Source of the DNA: Theristus sp. LFF4_11
Lineage: Eukaryota; Nematoda; Chromadorea; Monhysterida; Xyalidae
NCBI GenBank assembly: GCA_030248135.1
Contig: JASANC010004626.1
Location: forward strand, 100,595-164,594
DNA: 64,000 nt
Direction of reading: 5' to 3'
Positions 11,624 through 32,027 of this stretch are shown here, one piece after another (the stretch's first letter is position 1; the number at the start of each line of letters is the position of its first letter). The notes under the pieces were generated by a model that was not told where the DNA came from, did not search any database, and worked only from the letters and a program-made list of their open reading frames with translations. The position numbers and the translations under genes are program-made.

Positions 11624-13125
11624 TAGGGATGGATCCGGCAAATTTGCCGGAATCCGGGCCGGATCCGGCAAAACCCCATTCCGGCCGGGCCGGATCCGGC
11701 AAAAATTGCCGGAATCCGGACCGGAATGGCCTTTTTATGTCTAAAAAACATCTACGCACATTTCGTCGCTTCTTCGTCACATTTTCAGCATAAAATAGCA
11801 TTGACACAGAAACAAAGTCAGCAAGACACAGCACGTGAACCAACCAAAAATTACAACAACAACAATTGACAAAATTCACATCGCATAGGGATAATCAAGT
11901 GCTGGCAACACTCCATTCAGAAACATGACCTTTTCGGCGTTCTGAGTTGACAGACAAGATCGGCTGTACACAAACACCTGCCTGGCTTCAGAGAACATTC
12001 GTTCGCTTGCCACGCTTGTTGGTAGTGGTGCCAGGTATCTGCGCGCGATTGTCGATAGTTTGGGGTATTTAGACGAGTTCAGCCGCCAAAAGTCTAGCAT
12101 TAGATCGCTTTTGTCCGGTTCGTCGATAAAATCATCCGACTCGTTTCGCCGCGTAGTTCGTCTTCGAGGCTGGATTCGCCTGACGGGTTGCGCGGTCGCG
12201 CAGCGTGAAACTCGATGCCTCCGTAGAGGCCAGTCGATTTCTTTTTTGGTTCGGGCTCGCGTTCACTTTCGTCATCGTTGTTGTTGTTGTTCGCGATCTC
12301 GGATGTATCGTCGCAGTTTGTGGGCGTCTCCGGTCGTTTCAAGATTTTCTTTGCAATGTGAAGTAGTTCACAACGAATCGCGCCTTCATTTTCAAAGACG
12401 ACTGCAGTATTCTTGAATCGCGGATCAACGTACGTGGTCATGATGTTGGATTCGTTGTGGAAACGAGCACGGAAGCGTGTGTCGATGCTGGTCAGCAGCG
12501 TTTTTTCGTCGTACCAATGCCACTCGCATCGACCTGTTCGATGCGCTGCTTCAGTGCGCAAACGGCGGGCAACACCATTGAAATGGATTCGTCGTTGGGG
12601 GGGTTATCGGGTTTTAGGGGATCACGGCACCCCCGCACACCCACGGTAACACACGTCGCCAAAATCGCTGGTGTTCTGGGGCTCACAAAAAAACAACTGT
12701 TTGACAGCTAACTGAATATGACCAACGAAGATGGCTGATTTCAAAAAAAACCTGCTATTGTTCATCAACAACGTCGGCCAAAAGCTGGCAGCCACGTTTT
12801 TTAAAGTGGACGATGCTGCACACAAGTTTACCACTCAAGACAAAAGCAGTGAACCATTTACCATTGAACAGAACACTAAACTAAAGAAACGCTCACTGAT
12901 CACATGTCAAATGCACAACAACAAAACCAACAAAGCACCGAAACAAATTTGTCAAACCATTGAACAGCTCTGAAACGGAGGAATCAACTGGTTAATTCGC
13001 GGGTCTCGGCCATTCCGGCCGGATCCGGCCGGATCCGGCAAAATTGCGCCGGAATCCGGACCGGATCCGGATCCAATTTTAGGCGCCGGAATCCGGAATC
13101 CGGACCGGAACCGGCTCCATCCCTA
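11624..13125 (-). mobile_element. hAT element, 1,502 bp, with decayed transposase
   Basis: The termini are TAGGGATGGATCCGG and, inverted, CCGGCTCCATCCCTA. The perfect 8-bp target duplication GCGGTATG lies at 11,616-11,623 and 13,126-13,133. Both ends carry about 100 bp of tandem subterminal GGATCCGGCAA / CCGGAATCCGG motifs, which in hAT elements are transposase binding sites. A transposase remnant runs on the minus strand (11,876-12,686). The element sits inside the one at 11,195-13,418. Confidence 0.93.
11876..12686 (-). pseudogene. hAT transposase C-terminal half, frameshifted
   Basis: hAT transposases cut and join elements with 8-bp duplications. Three minus-strand frames line up in family order. 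An upstream part near 12,600-12,490 contains SMVLPAVCALKQRIEQVD. A middle part (12,561 to about 12,160) contains the conserved TTYVDPRFKN. The C-terminal dimerisation segment (12,150-11,876) contains YPKLSTIARRYLAPLPTSVA then SERMFSEA. At least two frameshifts, near 12,500 and 12,160, separate them. The N-terminal BED finger and first catalytic region are absent. The copy is therefore inactive, though perfect TIRs and duplication suggest a fairly recent insertion mobilised in trans. Confidence 0.85.
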
Positions 13126-13426
13126 GCGGTATGTTTGTCTTCACTTTAGCATTAGTTTAGCTGGGGACAATTAGTGACGTTTTGGAGGTCAAAACACAAG
13201 AAGAGGCATGGTGACGGTTTGGAAAAGGGGTAATTGAGGTCACCAAAACAAAATCTGCAAAGTTCCGTCATGTGGGAGTCATTCGGGAGGCGCTTGCATA
13301 TCATATGTGGTTCTTCGGACTCCCTGATTGATTTTGCACAACTTTGATTTTTGAAATTTTTTTTTAAAATTTAAAAAAAAAACAAAAATGACGATTTTTG
13401 TTTTTTTTAACAACCCTATTTTTTCC

Positions 13427-13670
13427 TTTTTTGTGTTATAGAGAGATCATCCAAAAAAGCGCATTGAAAAAAGAATGAAATTGAAAAACAGAAAAACAAA
13501 ATGTCATTGCCTTGTGTTTTCTTTTTGACAAGGTGAAAATGATCAATTTACTTTTTTCACGGTTTTTTCTTTTTTTGTGTTATAGAGGAGATCATCCAAA
13601 AAAGCGCATTGAAAAAAGAATGACATTGAAAAACAAAAAAACAAAATGTCATTGCCTTGTGTTTTCGATT
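13427..13670. repeat. Tandem duplication, about 135-bp unit
   Basis: GTGTTATAGAG followed by GATCATCCAAAAAAGCGC occurs at about 13,433 and again at about 13,577, each followed by the same AAAACAAAATGTCATTGCC segment. The spacer contains the ATGATCAATTTAC phrase also found at 11,163. Only a few differences separate the two units. Confidence 0.8.
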
Positions 13671-14056
13671 GTTGCTGTAAACCCTTGCGTTGTGTTGTCT
13701 TGTCTTGTCGGTCATGTCCGTGTCGAGTCGAACAATGTGGAATATTTTGTTTCAAGTGTTTATTTATTTCAGATCCACGCCTTGAACAAAACAAAACGTC
13801 CCTCCGCTTTTTCTGATTGATTTGTACTTTTTCTTATCCAACGAAGAAACAAGCCAAGCGCAAGCCAAACCAGCGTAGTGAGAACAGCAGACCAGCAGCA
13901 ACATATCAAAAATTTGATCTGACAAGCACACCACGACCACAACACAACCACACCACAACACCACTTCTTGATCACGCCAATTCCAACTTTCTCGATAAAT
14001 CGCACACGGCGACGGCACGACGTCGACGACGACTTTGCAAATCTGAGAATTGCAAC

Positions 14057-17000
14057 ATGCAAGAGGAAAAGCCGCGCCGTCGTATTGCTCGCGGACGGGT
14101 GAGATTTCAGCAAAAGCAGCAGTTTCAAACAAAATTCACGTGAAATCTGACGGATGAGTCTGAGTGAGATTGAGATATATCATTCAGACGACCTGTAAAT
14201 AGCAACTCTCTGTTTTGCCGTTTTGTTCACCATACCACTCCTTGTTGCAGCGCGTCGTTCCGATGGCGAGCTCCGATGAAAACAGCGAGTCAACATCAAC
14301 ACTGGATTGTGGAAATGGCGAATTATCGTTGACATTTTCATCACCGGTTGTGTCATCGCAAAAGCAAAGTCGGTCATTATTTATGTTTTTATGTTCTGTT
14401 TAACTGCTGAAAATTGGCTGGGTAACTGTAACACAGCTGAATATTGAGCTGTTCATGCGGTTGATGTCTGCAATTTCAACTCTTGAGGACATCGTGTTCT
14501 TGCGAGAGGAACACGACGAAATGTATTTTTTTGTCACCACAAATCAGCGCACGTGTCATTGACTGAATCGACGTTTCCAACGTCACAGCTCTCCAATCAA
14601 CACCCGACGCCCGTCGCAGCAGCAGCACACGCTGCATCAAGTCGGCCGACTCCGGTGAGAGTTCCATGGGGTCGCCGTCGTTGAACGAGTTGATCACGCG
14701 CGAACTGCGACGTCGCCACGAGATCGCCGATCCGGATCGAGACGCACGGCAGCAGGCGTCGCTGCGGGACGCCGAACTGCGAAGGCATTATCGGCACATC
14801 AGAGAGTCGGCGTGGAATGCCGTTGGTGTTTTTTTCATGTGTCGTTGATTTCGTTTTTGCGTTGTATTAAGTAAGAATGGGGAGTGTGTATTTCAGACAA
14901 GGCATGTTCGCAATCTTGTTTCTCAATCATTTGTGCGGCTAGCATGTTGAGCAGTTTGCCATCGTCTGGTTTGAGTTGTATTGTAACTGCAAGCAAAGCA
15001 GATTGTCTGAACACCATGGGTAGTGTGCGTTTCGTCTTTCTGCGCCGGTTGCAATCTGATTTGTTCTGCTGTGTGTTTTGCAGCATCGTCCAGCCGACAA
15101 GACAACGATCAGCGAGTTCCAGTTGAGTCTGTCCGACGATGAGGCGGCGTCCTCCGGTCGTTCATCGCCAGACTCTGAGAAATCGGCAACCGAAAGGCGA
15201 GACAAAGAAACTGAATTCGATGAAGAAGCACCGTCAACGCCTGTGGCGACGGCCAGCCGGCAAAGAATGGACGATGAAGAGAATGATGAAAACACGGAGC
15301 ACAGCGCTTGCGATCGCACTCCGACTCGGCCACCGTTGAACACAACGATCACGCTGAGTGCACGCACACCGCAGCAAGGCAGCGCAGAAACGGAGCCGCT
15401 CACTGCAGTGCCACCGTCAACGTCGCCGGTTCGATGGAGCTTTTTCTGAACTTTTCTTCTTACCAGCTTTTCTTGTCGTGTTTCAAACGTTCCAAAAACA
15501 GTAACACTCGCAAAGATTTCAGGCTACGATTACGAAACCACACCATGAGTCCCCATCATCGACCACCACCTCACCACAACTCGACGCACCAATCTCGTCA
15601 TCAACAGACGAAACTGAAACTGAGACGAAAGAAATGCCGCGAAACGCCGACGGCACATTCACGATCGGTGGCAGCAATCAGTCGGTGCTGTCAGAGCAAA
15701 CCGATTCACAGCCGATACCGAAATCGAACGAGACCGAAGTACCGAACATCGCTGATTCGAATGAACTGAAACAAGTGGAGCGAGTCGAGATACAAACGAC
15801 TGACGGTCAGCCGGCGGAGACATCGTATAACACGACAAGCACCGAAGTTGACACGGAAACTGATGATAACGACAAGACAAGCGAAGTGATTCACGATGAA
15901 AACACGAGCACTCGTGCTGGGCAGCCGGCTGCTACGGACAGTGCACAGGGCGACAAGGACGCGCCGATTTCGTCCGTACACCAGCAACCGTCGGTAGAGC
16001 GCTCGCCCGAAATCGTGCCGGAAACACCGAAAGCGCCCGAAGCGCCGCTATCGCTGGCAAAGACACCGGATGTGCAGGTAAAAAATGAAAGGTTTCCAAG
16101 AAATGAACTTTCCAAAAACCAGGTTTTCTGTCAAATTTATGTATCTATGAATGTGACTACGATGATTGATTTGCGATAATTTGGTCAAAAAATCGTTCCT
16201 TCCAACGGTTTATTGTTCGTGCTGGGGAAAATTCACCGGACCGGAATTGAATGGGACCGCACAGAGCGGGCCGCAACTCTTCGGAACGGATTTTCGCGGC
16301 CGCAATAGTATATCAACCAGATCAGATAAATTAACCGAATGCTATCGAAAAATATCTTCAGGTTTCTGACACCGATGGTACACCGGTGGCAACGGACGCG
16401 GTGGTAACTGATGCCACTGCAGACAGCAAAGAAGCCGAGCAACGCCCGCAGCACGCATCGACGCCGATCGTGTCGAAGCGTGTCTCACAACTGAGACTGT
16501 CTGAGACGCGTCGTCCACAACAAGCACTCAATCGAACGCCAGACCCACTGACGCCGGTGTCGATGCTGCGCAATTCACATCAGTCGACGCCAGCGTGTGC
16601 GTTCACTGATTGCGTTGTTGAAAGTTGTGCTCTGAAGACTTTGCGTTGCACACAGTCACAAACACGCACAGGTGCGACAACACGCGCGCTGTTTGTTGTA
16701 TCATTGGATGTGTTTGGTTGTGATTGTGACTGTGACTGTGACTGTGCATCATTGCGGTGTTTATAACCAAGGTTTTGCACGGTTTTCAGATGAAGATTAT
16801 CAGGCTGGTGTTCTCAGATTGATGTTGTGTTTCAGTGAATGGCGCACACACGTTCATTGCTGGCCCGCCACCCCAGAGCGGCACTGCGAGACGAGTCCGC
16901 GCCGCGACACGGCACGCACGGCCAAGCAGTCAGTCTGACACTTGTGTGTTCACTCTCATGAGCAAACGTCCAGTCGATTGTGTTACCTTTTGCATTGCAA

Positions 17001-20000
17001 TCTGATGCTCTTTGCTCTTTCCCCGCTGTGACGCTTGTTGCTTTTGATCACTGAACAGACTTTGAACGAACGAATCATTGATGGATTTCATTTTTTTTCG
17101 TTACCTCTCAGTGCACGTGACGAATTTTCGCTCGATGCTGGAAGATGAGGAAGATAACGAGAACACCGATGGCGACCTCTTGGTGGAGGCTGTCGATGAG
17201 ACGGTCGACGTGCGTGCGGCGGATCGCACCGAGTTTGTTCAGGCGAACGTGGTCGAATCTCGCATGTGCCAGCCGGCGGAGCGTCGTCGTCGCGAGGAGC
17301 CGGAGCACTCGGAGTGTTTGCATTTGGTCGCATACGACGACTCGACCATGCTCGTTGGCAACGTGGTAATGCACTGAACACTTGAATTCCATCAAACCTT
17401 ACCTGCCTGAAGTGGCCGAAATACGACAAAATCATCTGAACAAATCGTAATTGCGTGACCAGTTTTTCGCCTGCGGATTGGGTTGCAAATAGTCAAACAA
17501 AGGCCAACTAAATTCAGCTGGTCATGTGTAAACGCAATTGTTCGGAAACAATTCAATTTCAGTGTTGTATGTTGTGCACAGAGCGCCATAAGCGAGCAGC
17601 ATTCAGCGGCGGTCGATCGATCACCTGCAGTATTTGACAACCGAGTCAGTGACACACCGCCCAACAGTGCGCCAGTGACTCAACAAAACGCACAACAACA
17701 CGAGTCACCATTTGCGGAAACACCAGTGCGCAGTGGCCGCGAACAGCAACAACAACAGTCACCATTTGAACCGTCGCCAGTTATTTCGCAATCAAGGAAC
17801 CAGTCGCGTCTGGCAGTGCCGTGCCGATTGGTGGACTATTCAGCGTCAAATGAGTCTACCTTGATGACGCAGACACCGCATGCGAGAACAGTAGATTCGG
17901 CCGATCAGAGTCATCGGGTGAGGCAGGTTCGTTGACCGTTAAGAAAGTGAACGCTTTTTGAATTGTTGCGGCCAATCAGCAAGCGCGATTCAATTAAATC
18001 ACGCCGATCAAGCAAGGAGCAAGCATATGAATGCACATTTTTTCGTGCGCCATTTCAGAATTCAACCAACATCTCCAACCGATTCAATGAGAGCGCAGCG
18101 TCAACAGCAAGCACCAGCGCTGCTCAGCAGGCTGCTGTGAGTGGCGGTGCACTGGTTGATTACACGATCAACAACGATTCCACGTTATTGGCCACTTCCG
18201 TGCAACAACTGAACCAATCAGAACAACGTCCAAGAAAACAACTGAGCGTGGTCACTGAGCGCACGGAGTCGGTCAACCGGAGCAGCGCCAGTTGTGAACT
18301 CGTCAAGTGTGTGCGGTTGCTGTTCGCAACAGTGTGCAGCGATTTGTGGTGCTTGTTTTGGCATGCTGGCGCGGTTTCATTGGATTAAAATAGCGTGTGA
18401 TGCAGCCAGCAGATCAGATAACAAATTCCAAAAGACACGTTCACATAACTTGTGTGCGCGCCTTTGGCCACAATCCAGGCGAATATTTTAAAAATCTGAC
18501 AATAAAGTTTCAGTGCCGATTCGAGCGGTGACCATGAGAACGATGATTTTTATGACGATGAAGATGATGTGGAGCAGCTTGGTGGTGACGACGACGACGT
18601 CGAAGACATGGACGAGGACGATGAGGACGTGATGTCGCAGGCAGCCAGCGAGCCGCCCGCGTTTATGGATGACGATCATCATGACCGCGAGCGATCGGCG
18701 CCCAGCAGTCTGTGCGTCTCCGGTTGATCGGATTATGAATGATTTTTAGAATAATTCACCTCCAAGCCGTGACGTTGCGTTGCGCCCGTGAATAATTCCG
18801 GCTGGTTGTATTTTCAGTTCACCAGTTAAATTGTAAATCAAAGGAAATCAGCTGATTTGCTGTTTTTGAAGTTGGCTCACTGATAAACTGGCCCAGCCAG
18901 CTCGATGCAGCCAATCAGGATGGCCCATTGGAATGCCGTACGACACCAATTGCACTTCGTTCACAATTTTGACTGTTGTCTGAAAAAAAACCGTTCACAG
19001 GTCGGACACGACGGCCGACGTGAGCGCGTGGTCGCAGCAGCAGCATCGGTCGCTTTGCACGGACTCCTCCGAGGACTCGCTGCTGCTCATTCGACGCCGT
19101 CTGCCGCGCGTCAACTTCCACGATCCGTCCACCTATCTGCGTCGATCGTCAGAGCTCGCTGCTGCTGCCAACGCGCGCCGCCGCTGCTCTTCTGGTTTGC
19201 GTTGTTCCTTTTTTTCAGAGTAAAATTCATTCGAGTGGAAAGCCAGTGGGCTTTTGTGTATCAATTTCAATTTTACGAGCAATGCCAGTTCGGTATGACG
19301 CTTCTGCATTCAAATCCAGTGTTCGCCAACTGCCAATTGATTGCAAGTGTGAAATTGCACGCATTTTCTTCTTCATTCCCAGCCACCACCACCTCGCAAG
19401 ACTCTCAGGACGATCGCTCGCCGGCGCACGTGTTAGCCGTAAAACGACGAAAGAGCAGTCTCATCAAGTACAAGGTGGCCGCGCCGAAACTGGGTTTGTC
19501 ATCTGTGATCAAGTGGTCAAATCGTGTGTCATCTGATGACGGTCTTCAAGTGTCGGACGCTGATTGGAATGTTTATAGAAATATCGTTCGTTTTCCATCA
19601 TGATCTCTGTGTATTTTGTGCCCTGTGCTTGTATCCACGCTCTGGTATCAATTGAACGCCCAAATCTATCGACTACTTTCACATTTCACAAGTTGTTCGC
19701 ACACGATCACCCACCCGTGATTTTGTTTTTTTTTCGTTTGCAGTGCGCCCGGACGAGACGACGGACGAAAACGTGCCAGCCGGCGTGCGTCGGTCGAGCC
19801 GCATTCGTACGCGCAAGCTGCAGCATCATTTGTTGCAGAGGCCGCTCTATGAAACGCAAGTGATCCACGGAATCGATGGCGAACCGATCACTGGTATAAT
19901 AATAGCGGCATCACCAAACCATCACCATTATTCACCAAAACGGGACATTTGCGATTTGGTTGACAAATGATGAATAGAATTGATACTGATGTGCGGTCAA

Positions 20001-20684
20001 ACAGAGTGACTGTGAGAAAAAGCTGTGCAGGATCACAATTTATGGGGCAGTATTGCCCGTTTCCGCCGGAGTTTGGTACCTTAGGGTTTCCGGAACCGGC
20101 GCGCGAACAAAAAAAATATAAAAAAGGGCATCAATTACAGGTTTACAAGTGACACGAATTCTATTTTCTGCTACTTTTAGTGCAACGCATGGTTGACGTG
20201 TCGGAGCCGCTCGTCACCGACCACGACGCCAACCGATACGGCACGTTCAACTTCTCGGCGCAGCTCGCCATGCGCAAACGGAAAGGTTGGGCGGGCCTGC
20301 GCGCGTTTGCGCGAAACTGAGGCACTGACTGTAATGGCTGCAGACGAGCAGTTCACTAGGATGACCTTGTATTGACTGGGAGGTGGGACTTAGACTGACT
20401 TGGACACAATGGATGCGTAAATTACAGTCAACCAGCGCCAGTCCGTGGTGCTGAATGGTGCATTTCTTATGTTTCACTGCAGTTTAGTTGAACCGTGGAT
20501 CTGTTCGATTTTTGTTTGAATTTCTGGTTGTATTTGGTTTGGTTTGTTCATAATTTTTTTAGCGAAAGCGAGTTCAAAACGTGGCATCGTGAAGCAGACT
20601 CGCAGACAGAAACAGCAACAGCTGCGTGCACGCCATCGCCAGCAGCTCGACCTTGATCGAAGTGTTAACGATAGCGATTTATAG
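14057..20684 (+). CDS. Large Ser/Thr-rich acidic nuclear protein with CENP-C-motif-like segment
   Basis: Many exons share host-type codon use and GT-AG borders: 14057-14098, 14251 on, about 14577-14832, 15085-15450, about 15530-16077, 16362-16610, 16837-16930, about 17110-17365, 17582-17922, about 18057-18312, 18512-18710, 19002-19195, 19382-19540, 19743-19890, 20182-20285 and 20563-20684. Not every phase was proved. The product is low complexity, rich in Ser, Thr, Glu and Pro, with a long Asp/Glu run near 18,540-18,640 and repeated LVDYSASNEST / LVDYTINNDST motifs. Near 19,780 the segment GVRRSSRIRTRK, then LQHHLLQRPLYET, has the spacing of the nucleosome-binding CENP-C motif, but lacks the usual Pro and Tyr-Trp. 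The C-terminus is basic. It could be a divergent centromere protein or another chromatin scaffold; the RRSSRIR core alone is not specific. Confidence 0.5.
20036..20125 (+). mobile_element. SINE tail fragment
   Basis: GGGGCAGTATTGCCCGT, CCGGAGTTTGGTACCTTAG and TTTCCGGAACCGGCGCGCG match the 3' part of the SINE at 3450-3691 and run into an A-rich tail. The tRNA-like head is missing, which fits 5' truncation at insertion. It lies in an intron of the preceding gene. Confidence 0.75.
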
Positions 20685-21767
20685 ATTATGCCGTTTTATC
20701 ATTTGTTCTTCTGCCCAAAAGTTCATTGCAATGTAGCGCACCGTTGCATGCATTTTTGCTTATTTACGTTTTAGTCCGATATTGTTCGGTAATAAGTAAA
20801 ATGATCACAATCTTCTGAAATTGCATTAGTTTTGGTTCAGAATGCTTGCTGACTGGTTTTTCAACCTTTTTATATCAAGAATGATTATGTGAGTGTTCCT
20901 TCATGTCTGTAGAGTTGATAAAGAGAGCAGCTTTGTTGTTACTTTGTTCGTCCTGTTGTACTGGTTCATAAACGTGGATCTGTAATTTTGTTGCAAGACT
21001 AATTCATATTTGACCCACAGATTCACGACTCCAGATTTTTGGGGATACAGTCATGGTTTTCGACTGGAAATAGTCCAGCTCTACTAATTTTTGAGATCCT
21101 CTCATTCTGCAATTTTTAAACGGAACCTTTTTCGTATTCATTTCACGTTGTTAAAGCTCACCGACTGAAGTTTGTTTTTGTTGTTTGAACTGGCGTTTTT
21201 GTGTTTTTAAAAAAGTTTTTTTTGCATGGTTCGTTTTGTGATGTACAAAGACCTTTTTTAAATTTTCGAATTGACTTTTGGTGTTGCAAACGTTTTTCGA
21301 TTTCCGTTCATTTGTTCTGGTGGTTTAATAATTGTTAAAATGTGGTTCTTTCTTTTTTTGTGTCTACTGGGATCTCTGAACAACATTGGCTATTCAAAAA
21401 TTAGGTCAAAAATGTTTGTTTCCATTTTTTGGATTCTATACTTTTGTTCGATGTAAGTCAAAATGTTTGAACTGAATTCAATTTATTGTGAAACCTTGTT
21501 GTTGGGTGGTGTTGTGTGGTGGTATGTGTGGCTTGTATTTATGTCCGATAGAAAAGTAAAATGGCTGGCTGGCTCGTAATTTTGTCGGATTTCAATTGTT
21601 TGTGGTCATTTTTTCCTCATTTGGATCGCTCAAGTAGCTGGATCCTATCTTGCGGAGTATAGTTGAAGTTATGGGAATAAAAAAAATTAAACCACAAAAT
21701 CAACTCAATATTCGATTTACGATTCTCGTGATACTGATTCTGAATTATTCAAAGCAACAAATCAACA
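20685..21767. other. Intergenic region before the RAD54-like gene
   Basis: T-rich sequence without a convincing exon or repeat border. It should contain the 3' end of the upstream gene and the promoter of the RAD54-like gene. AATAAA-like words are present, but none stands out. Confidence 0.45.
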
Positions 21768-29398
<7,631 letters not shown>

Positions 29399-32019
29399 AG
29401 CAATATTCATGACATATTCGCTGACATTCATTGAGCAATATACTGCGCTAGTAGCTGAGGCAGCTTTGTTCAAGCGTGAAATGCTGCTTCAGGAAATGTC
29501 GCTTAAGAGTCGTTTTCTGAAAGAACCAACCATTGCCCTGACAAATCGAATTTTTTCCACAGTTTGCATGATTGAACTTTGGATTTATAGTCTGACGTAT
29601 CCTGCATGCAGTTTTTCACGGGGAGTTCGAATCTGCCCATATGTTCACCCAATTCGGCAAGTTTCAGCCCTTGAAAATGCTTTTTAGCTATTTGTCATAC
29701 CCTCGACCACCATGAAATCAAACTGCCGCAAAAAGTCATGATCCCAGTATAATATACGCACATCACTGGGTAGCTGAAGACATCAGCTACTTGTGGCAAG
29801 AATTTGGGACAAAAGCCAAACGGTTTTTCGGTACGCAACGTTTTAAGTTAAAAATGCAAAATTACGAATTTGACCTGGCTACCTCCCGAAAATTTGAGAT
29901 CAACAATTTTTTTTATAAAAATAAAGTAAAATAATTTTTATAAATTAAAAAATTTCGACCAAAAACGACCAATTTGCTGCATGTACTTTGCTAAAAAGCA
30001 GTTTTTGACTCAAAAAATGACTGAAATTTTCGAAATGTACCAAAAACGCCTCCAGCATGAAAATTTTGCTCCAAATAAAGAAAACAAGAACAAGAACGCC
30101 CCACCTGTTCCGCAAACTGGTAAGTTATTGATTGTTAAGTAAACAAATACATCACAGAAAAATTGTTATGTTAATTTTAGGCCGTCAGATTGTGCGAAAC
30201 ATCATACGTCTGATGACCCTATTCGGTCTTCCGCCCGGTCACTATCATATTGAAGATACCGACCATGTCATTCGTAACATTGACACCAGCTACCCGATCT
30301 TTCACAGCAACGCGACGGTTGTTTACAGACTGCAGAAACATTACTCGCCATTGATGTGGATGAAAAACGGGTTTGAAGGGTAAAAAATGCATGCACGGGT
30401 TCATTCATACAAATGTTTGCCGACGCGATTGATGAACTTTAGCAGAGAAAAGGCGCTGCGTGCGTGCCAAAACATTAGGGCGTCGGTTCTTTCCCGGATC
30501 TGTATCTCGGTGCGCCTCGACTCTTCAATCGCCACCCAGTTTAATGTCGATTCATGAGTTTTGTGGAAACGACTAAGCCCGCACGGATCTTGTTAAAGCC
30601 TGACCGACAAGGGAAAGCCGTGCATTCTATCGGCAGTTGGCACCACATCGCTAACGTGCCACTGAATATATATATATATATCTTATATATCTTATAAATA
30701 TATAGAATAAGAATAAGAACGTTTTATAATAAGAACGGCCGGCGAATTGCGGCAAATGAGGAAAGAGAAGCTGGTGGCCGAGCTGTTAAAATACCATAAA
30801 TACGTCCTACAACAGGTAAGGGAACCATAAAAACCCATTTTTCTGAATGCAAAAAAATCCAACGTTTCAGCACGCAGACGAAGTGGCCGTCATGGTCAGC
30901 ATCAACGTTTCATCACGCGGTAATGCAACGTGTTAGCATCGGTAGATGACCGCGCGCCGCAACTTTGCGGGCTGCTTCTGCCGGCCATAGACCACGGCAA
31001 CATTGTGAAAACCCCACGGGTTTACGGTTGCATGGTTCGGAGCCGGCAACCCTGGCGAAACCCTGGGTAAAATTCGCGATTTTGTCTCACTCTCTTTTAT
31101 ATCCAACTACCATTCAACAAACAACAAACCATTCAATTTCAGCGACTGATGATGTACACCCAGAAGCGCCATGCATGCGGCAGTTCAGACTAAACGTAGG
31201 CGTTTTAAATCACTGTTTAAAGTATTTTTAAACAAGTGTAAAAAGTAACGCTTTTTTCAGACCGCTACGTGTTGCGGCGAGAGGTTTGACAACGTTGCCA
31301 GGGGCATCGAGTTACGAGCCGCTCATCGGAAGCAAAAACACAACGATGACGGCTTGATCGTCTGCAACTACCTTGCAGAAAAACCGCTGCTCGTCACCAA
31401 GAACAGCCGAGCATCAGGACAAGGTCAACGTTTTTGACCAGTATTTGAAAGCCAACCGAATCCCGAAGGCGTGACAAGGCCTTCTCGACAGCGAACGAAA
31501 CACCATACGATCGCAATGAGGTGAAAGTCATCAGCTTCTCAGGATTCAAAACTTATCAAATTCTCGACCAGCTCAAACAAAGGCAAAGGACGAGGACAGC
31601 TGATCTTGCGGATTCGATATTTCTCTGTGCAGGTCTGAACAGTGTGTTGAACTCAAATACGAGTAAATGAACGATTTTTAGCAACATCTTGGCAATTCTT
31701 GCATTTGTGACGATGTATTGTTTATGTATTGACAATGTATGTAAAGCAATGTATTGTTATACTACAAGTAAACAGTCAGCAAGTCAGTTTTTTTAATTCT
31801 GTAATGGAATTGGTATAAAACCATAGTTGAGATTTGTGGATATAAAAAAAATAAAATAAAATAAAATAAAAAGGAGATAAAACCTGTGGAAAAAAGGGAA
31901 AATATGTGACAGCTGGTCTCAGGGGAGTTAGCGCAAAAACACCCACAACTCAGATTGTATGCGAAAAAATTCGTGGTAAAAACGCTTTACTTATACATTT
32001 GGCGGTCTTGACTGGGAGG
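29399..32019. other. Gene-poor region with decayed exon-like pieces
   Basis: It follows RAD54L and is AT-rich. Apart from the exon-like ORF at 30,178-30,381 and pieces near 31,140-31,430, nothing can be supported. An (AT)n stretch lies at about 30,667-30,705, and (AAAAT)n-type runs occur near 31,850. Confidence 0.4.
30178..30381 (+). CDS. Isolated exon-like ORF, family unknown
   Basis: After an acceptor-like TTAATTTTAG the frame is open for about 66 codons. The segment includes IVRNIIRLMTLFGLPPG and NATVVYRLQKHYSPLMW, and it ends in TAA. It has more codon structure than its surroundings, but no start, donor or neighbouring exon could be tied to it. It may be a relic of a transposon or virus gene, or one exon of an undetected gene. 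Confidence 0.2.
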
Positions 32020-32027
32020 GATGTGAT

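Larger units (their letters stand above)
11195..13418. mobile_element. Outer hAT-like element, interrupted by a second hAT
   Basis: It starts TAGGGTTGTTAAACAAAAAT and ends with the inverse ATTTTTGTT...AACAACCCTA. It is flanked by the direct 8-bp duplication TTTTTTCC (11,187-11,194 and 13,419-13,426). Its body is homologous to the elements at 46,787 and 55,545 (shared TTTTTCGAAAGTTCAACAAA and a TTGAGCGTC...CCGATG block) although the termini differ. The inner element 11,624-13,125 splits it, so the original insert was about 715 bp. The poly-T duplication is low complexity and therefore weaker evidence than the others. Confidence 0.75.
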
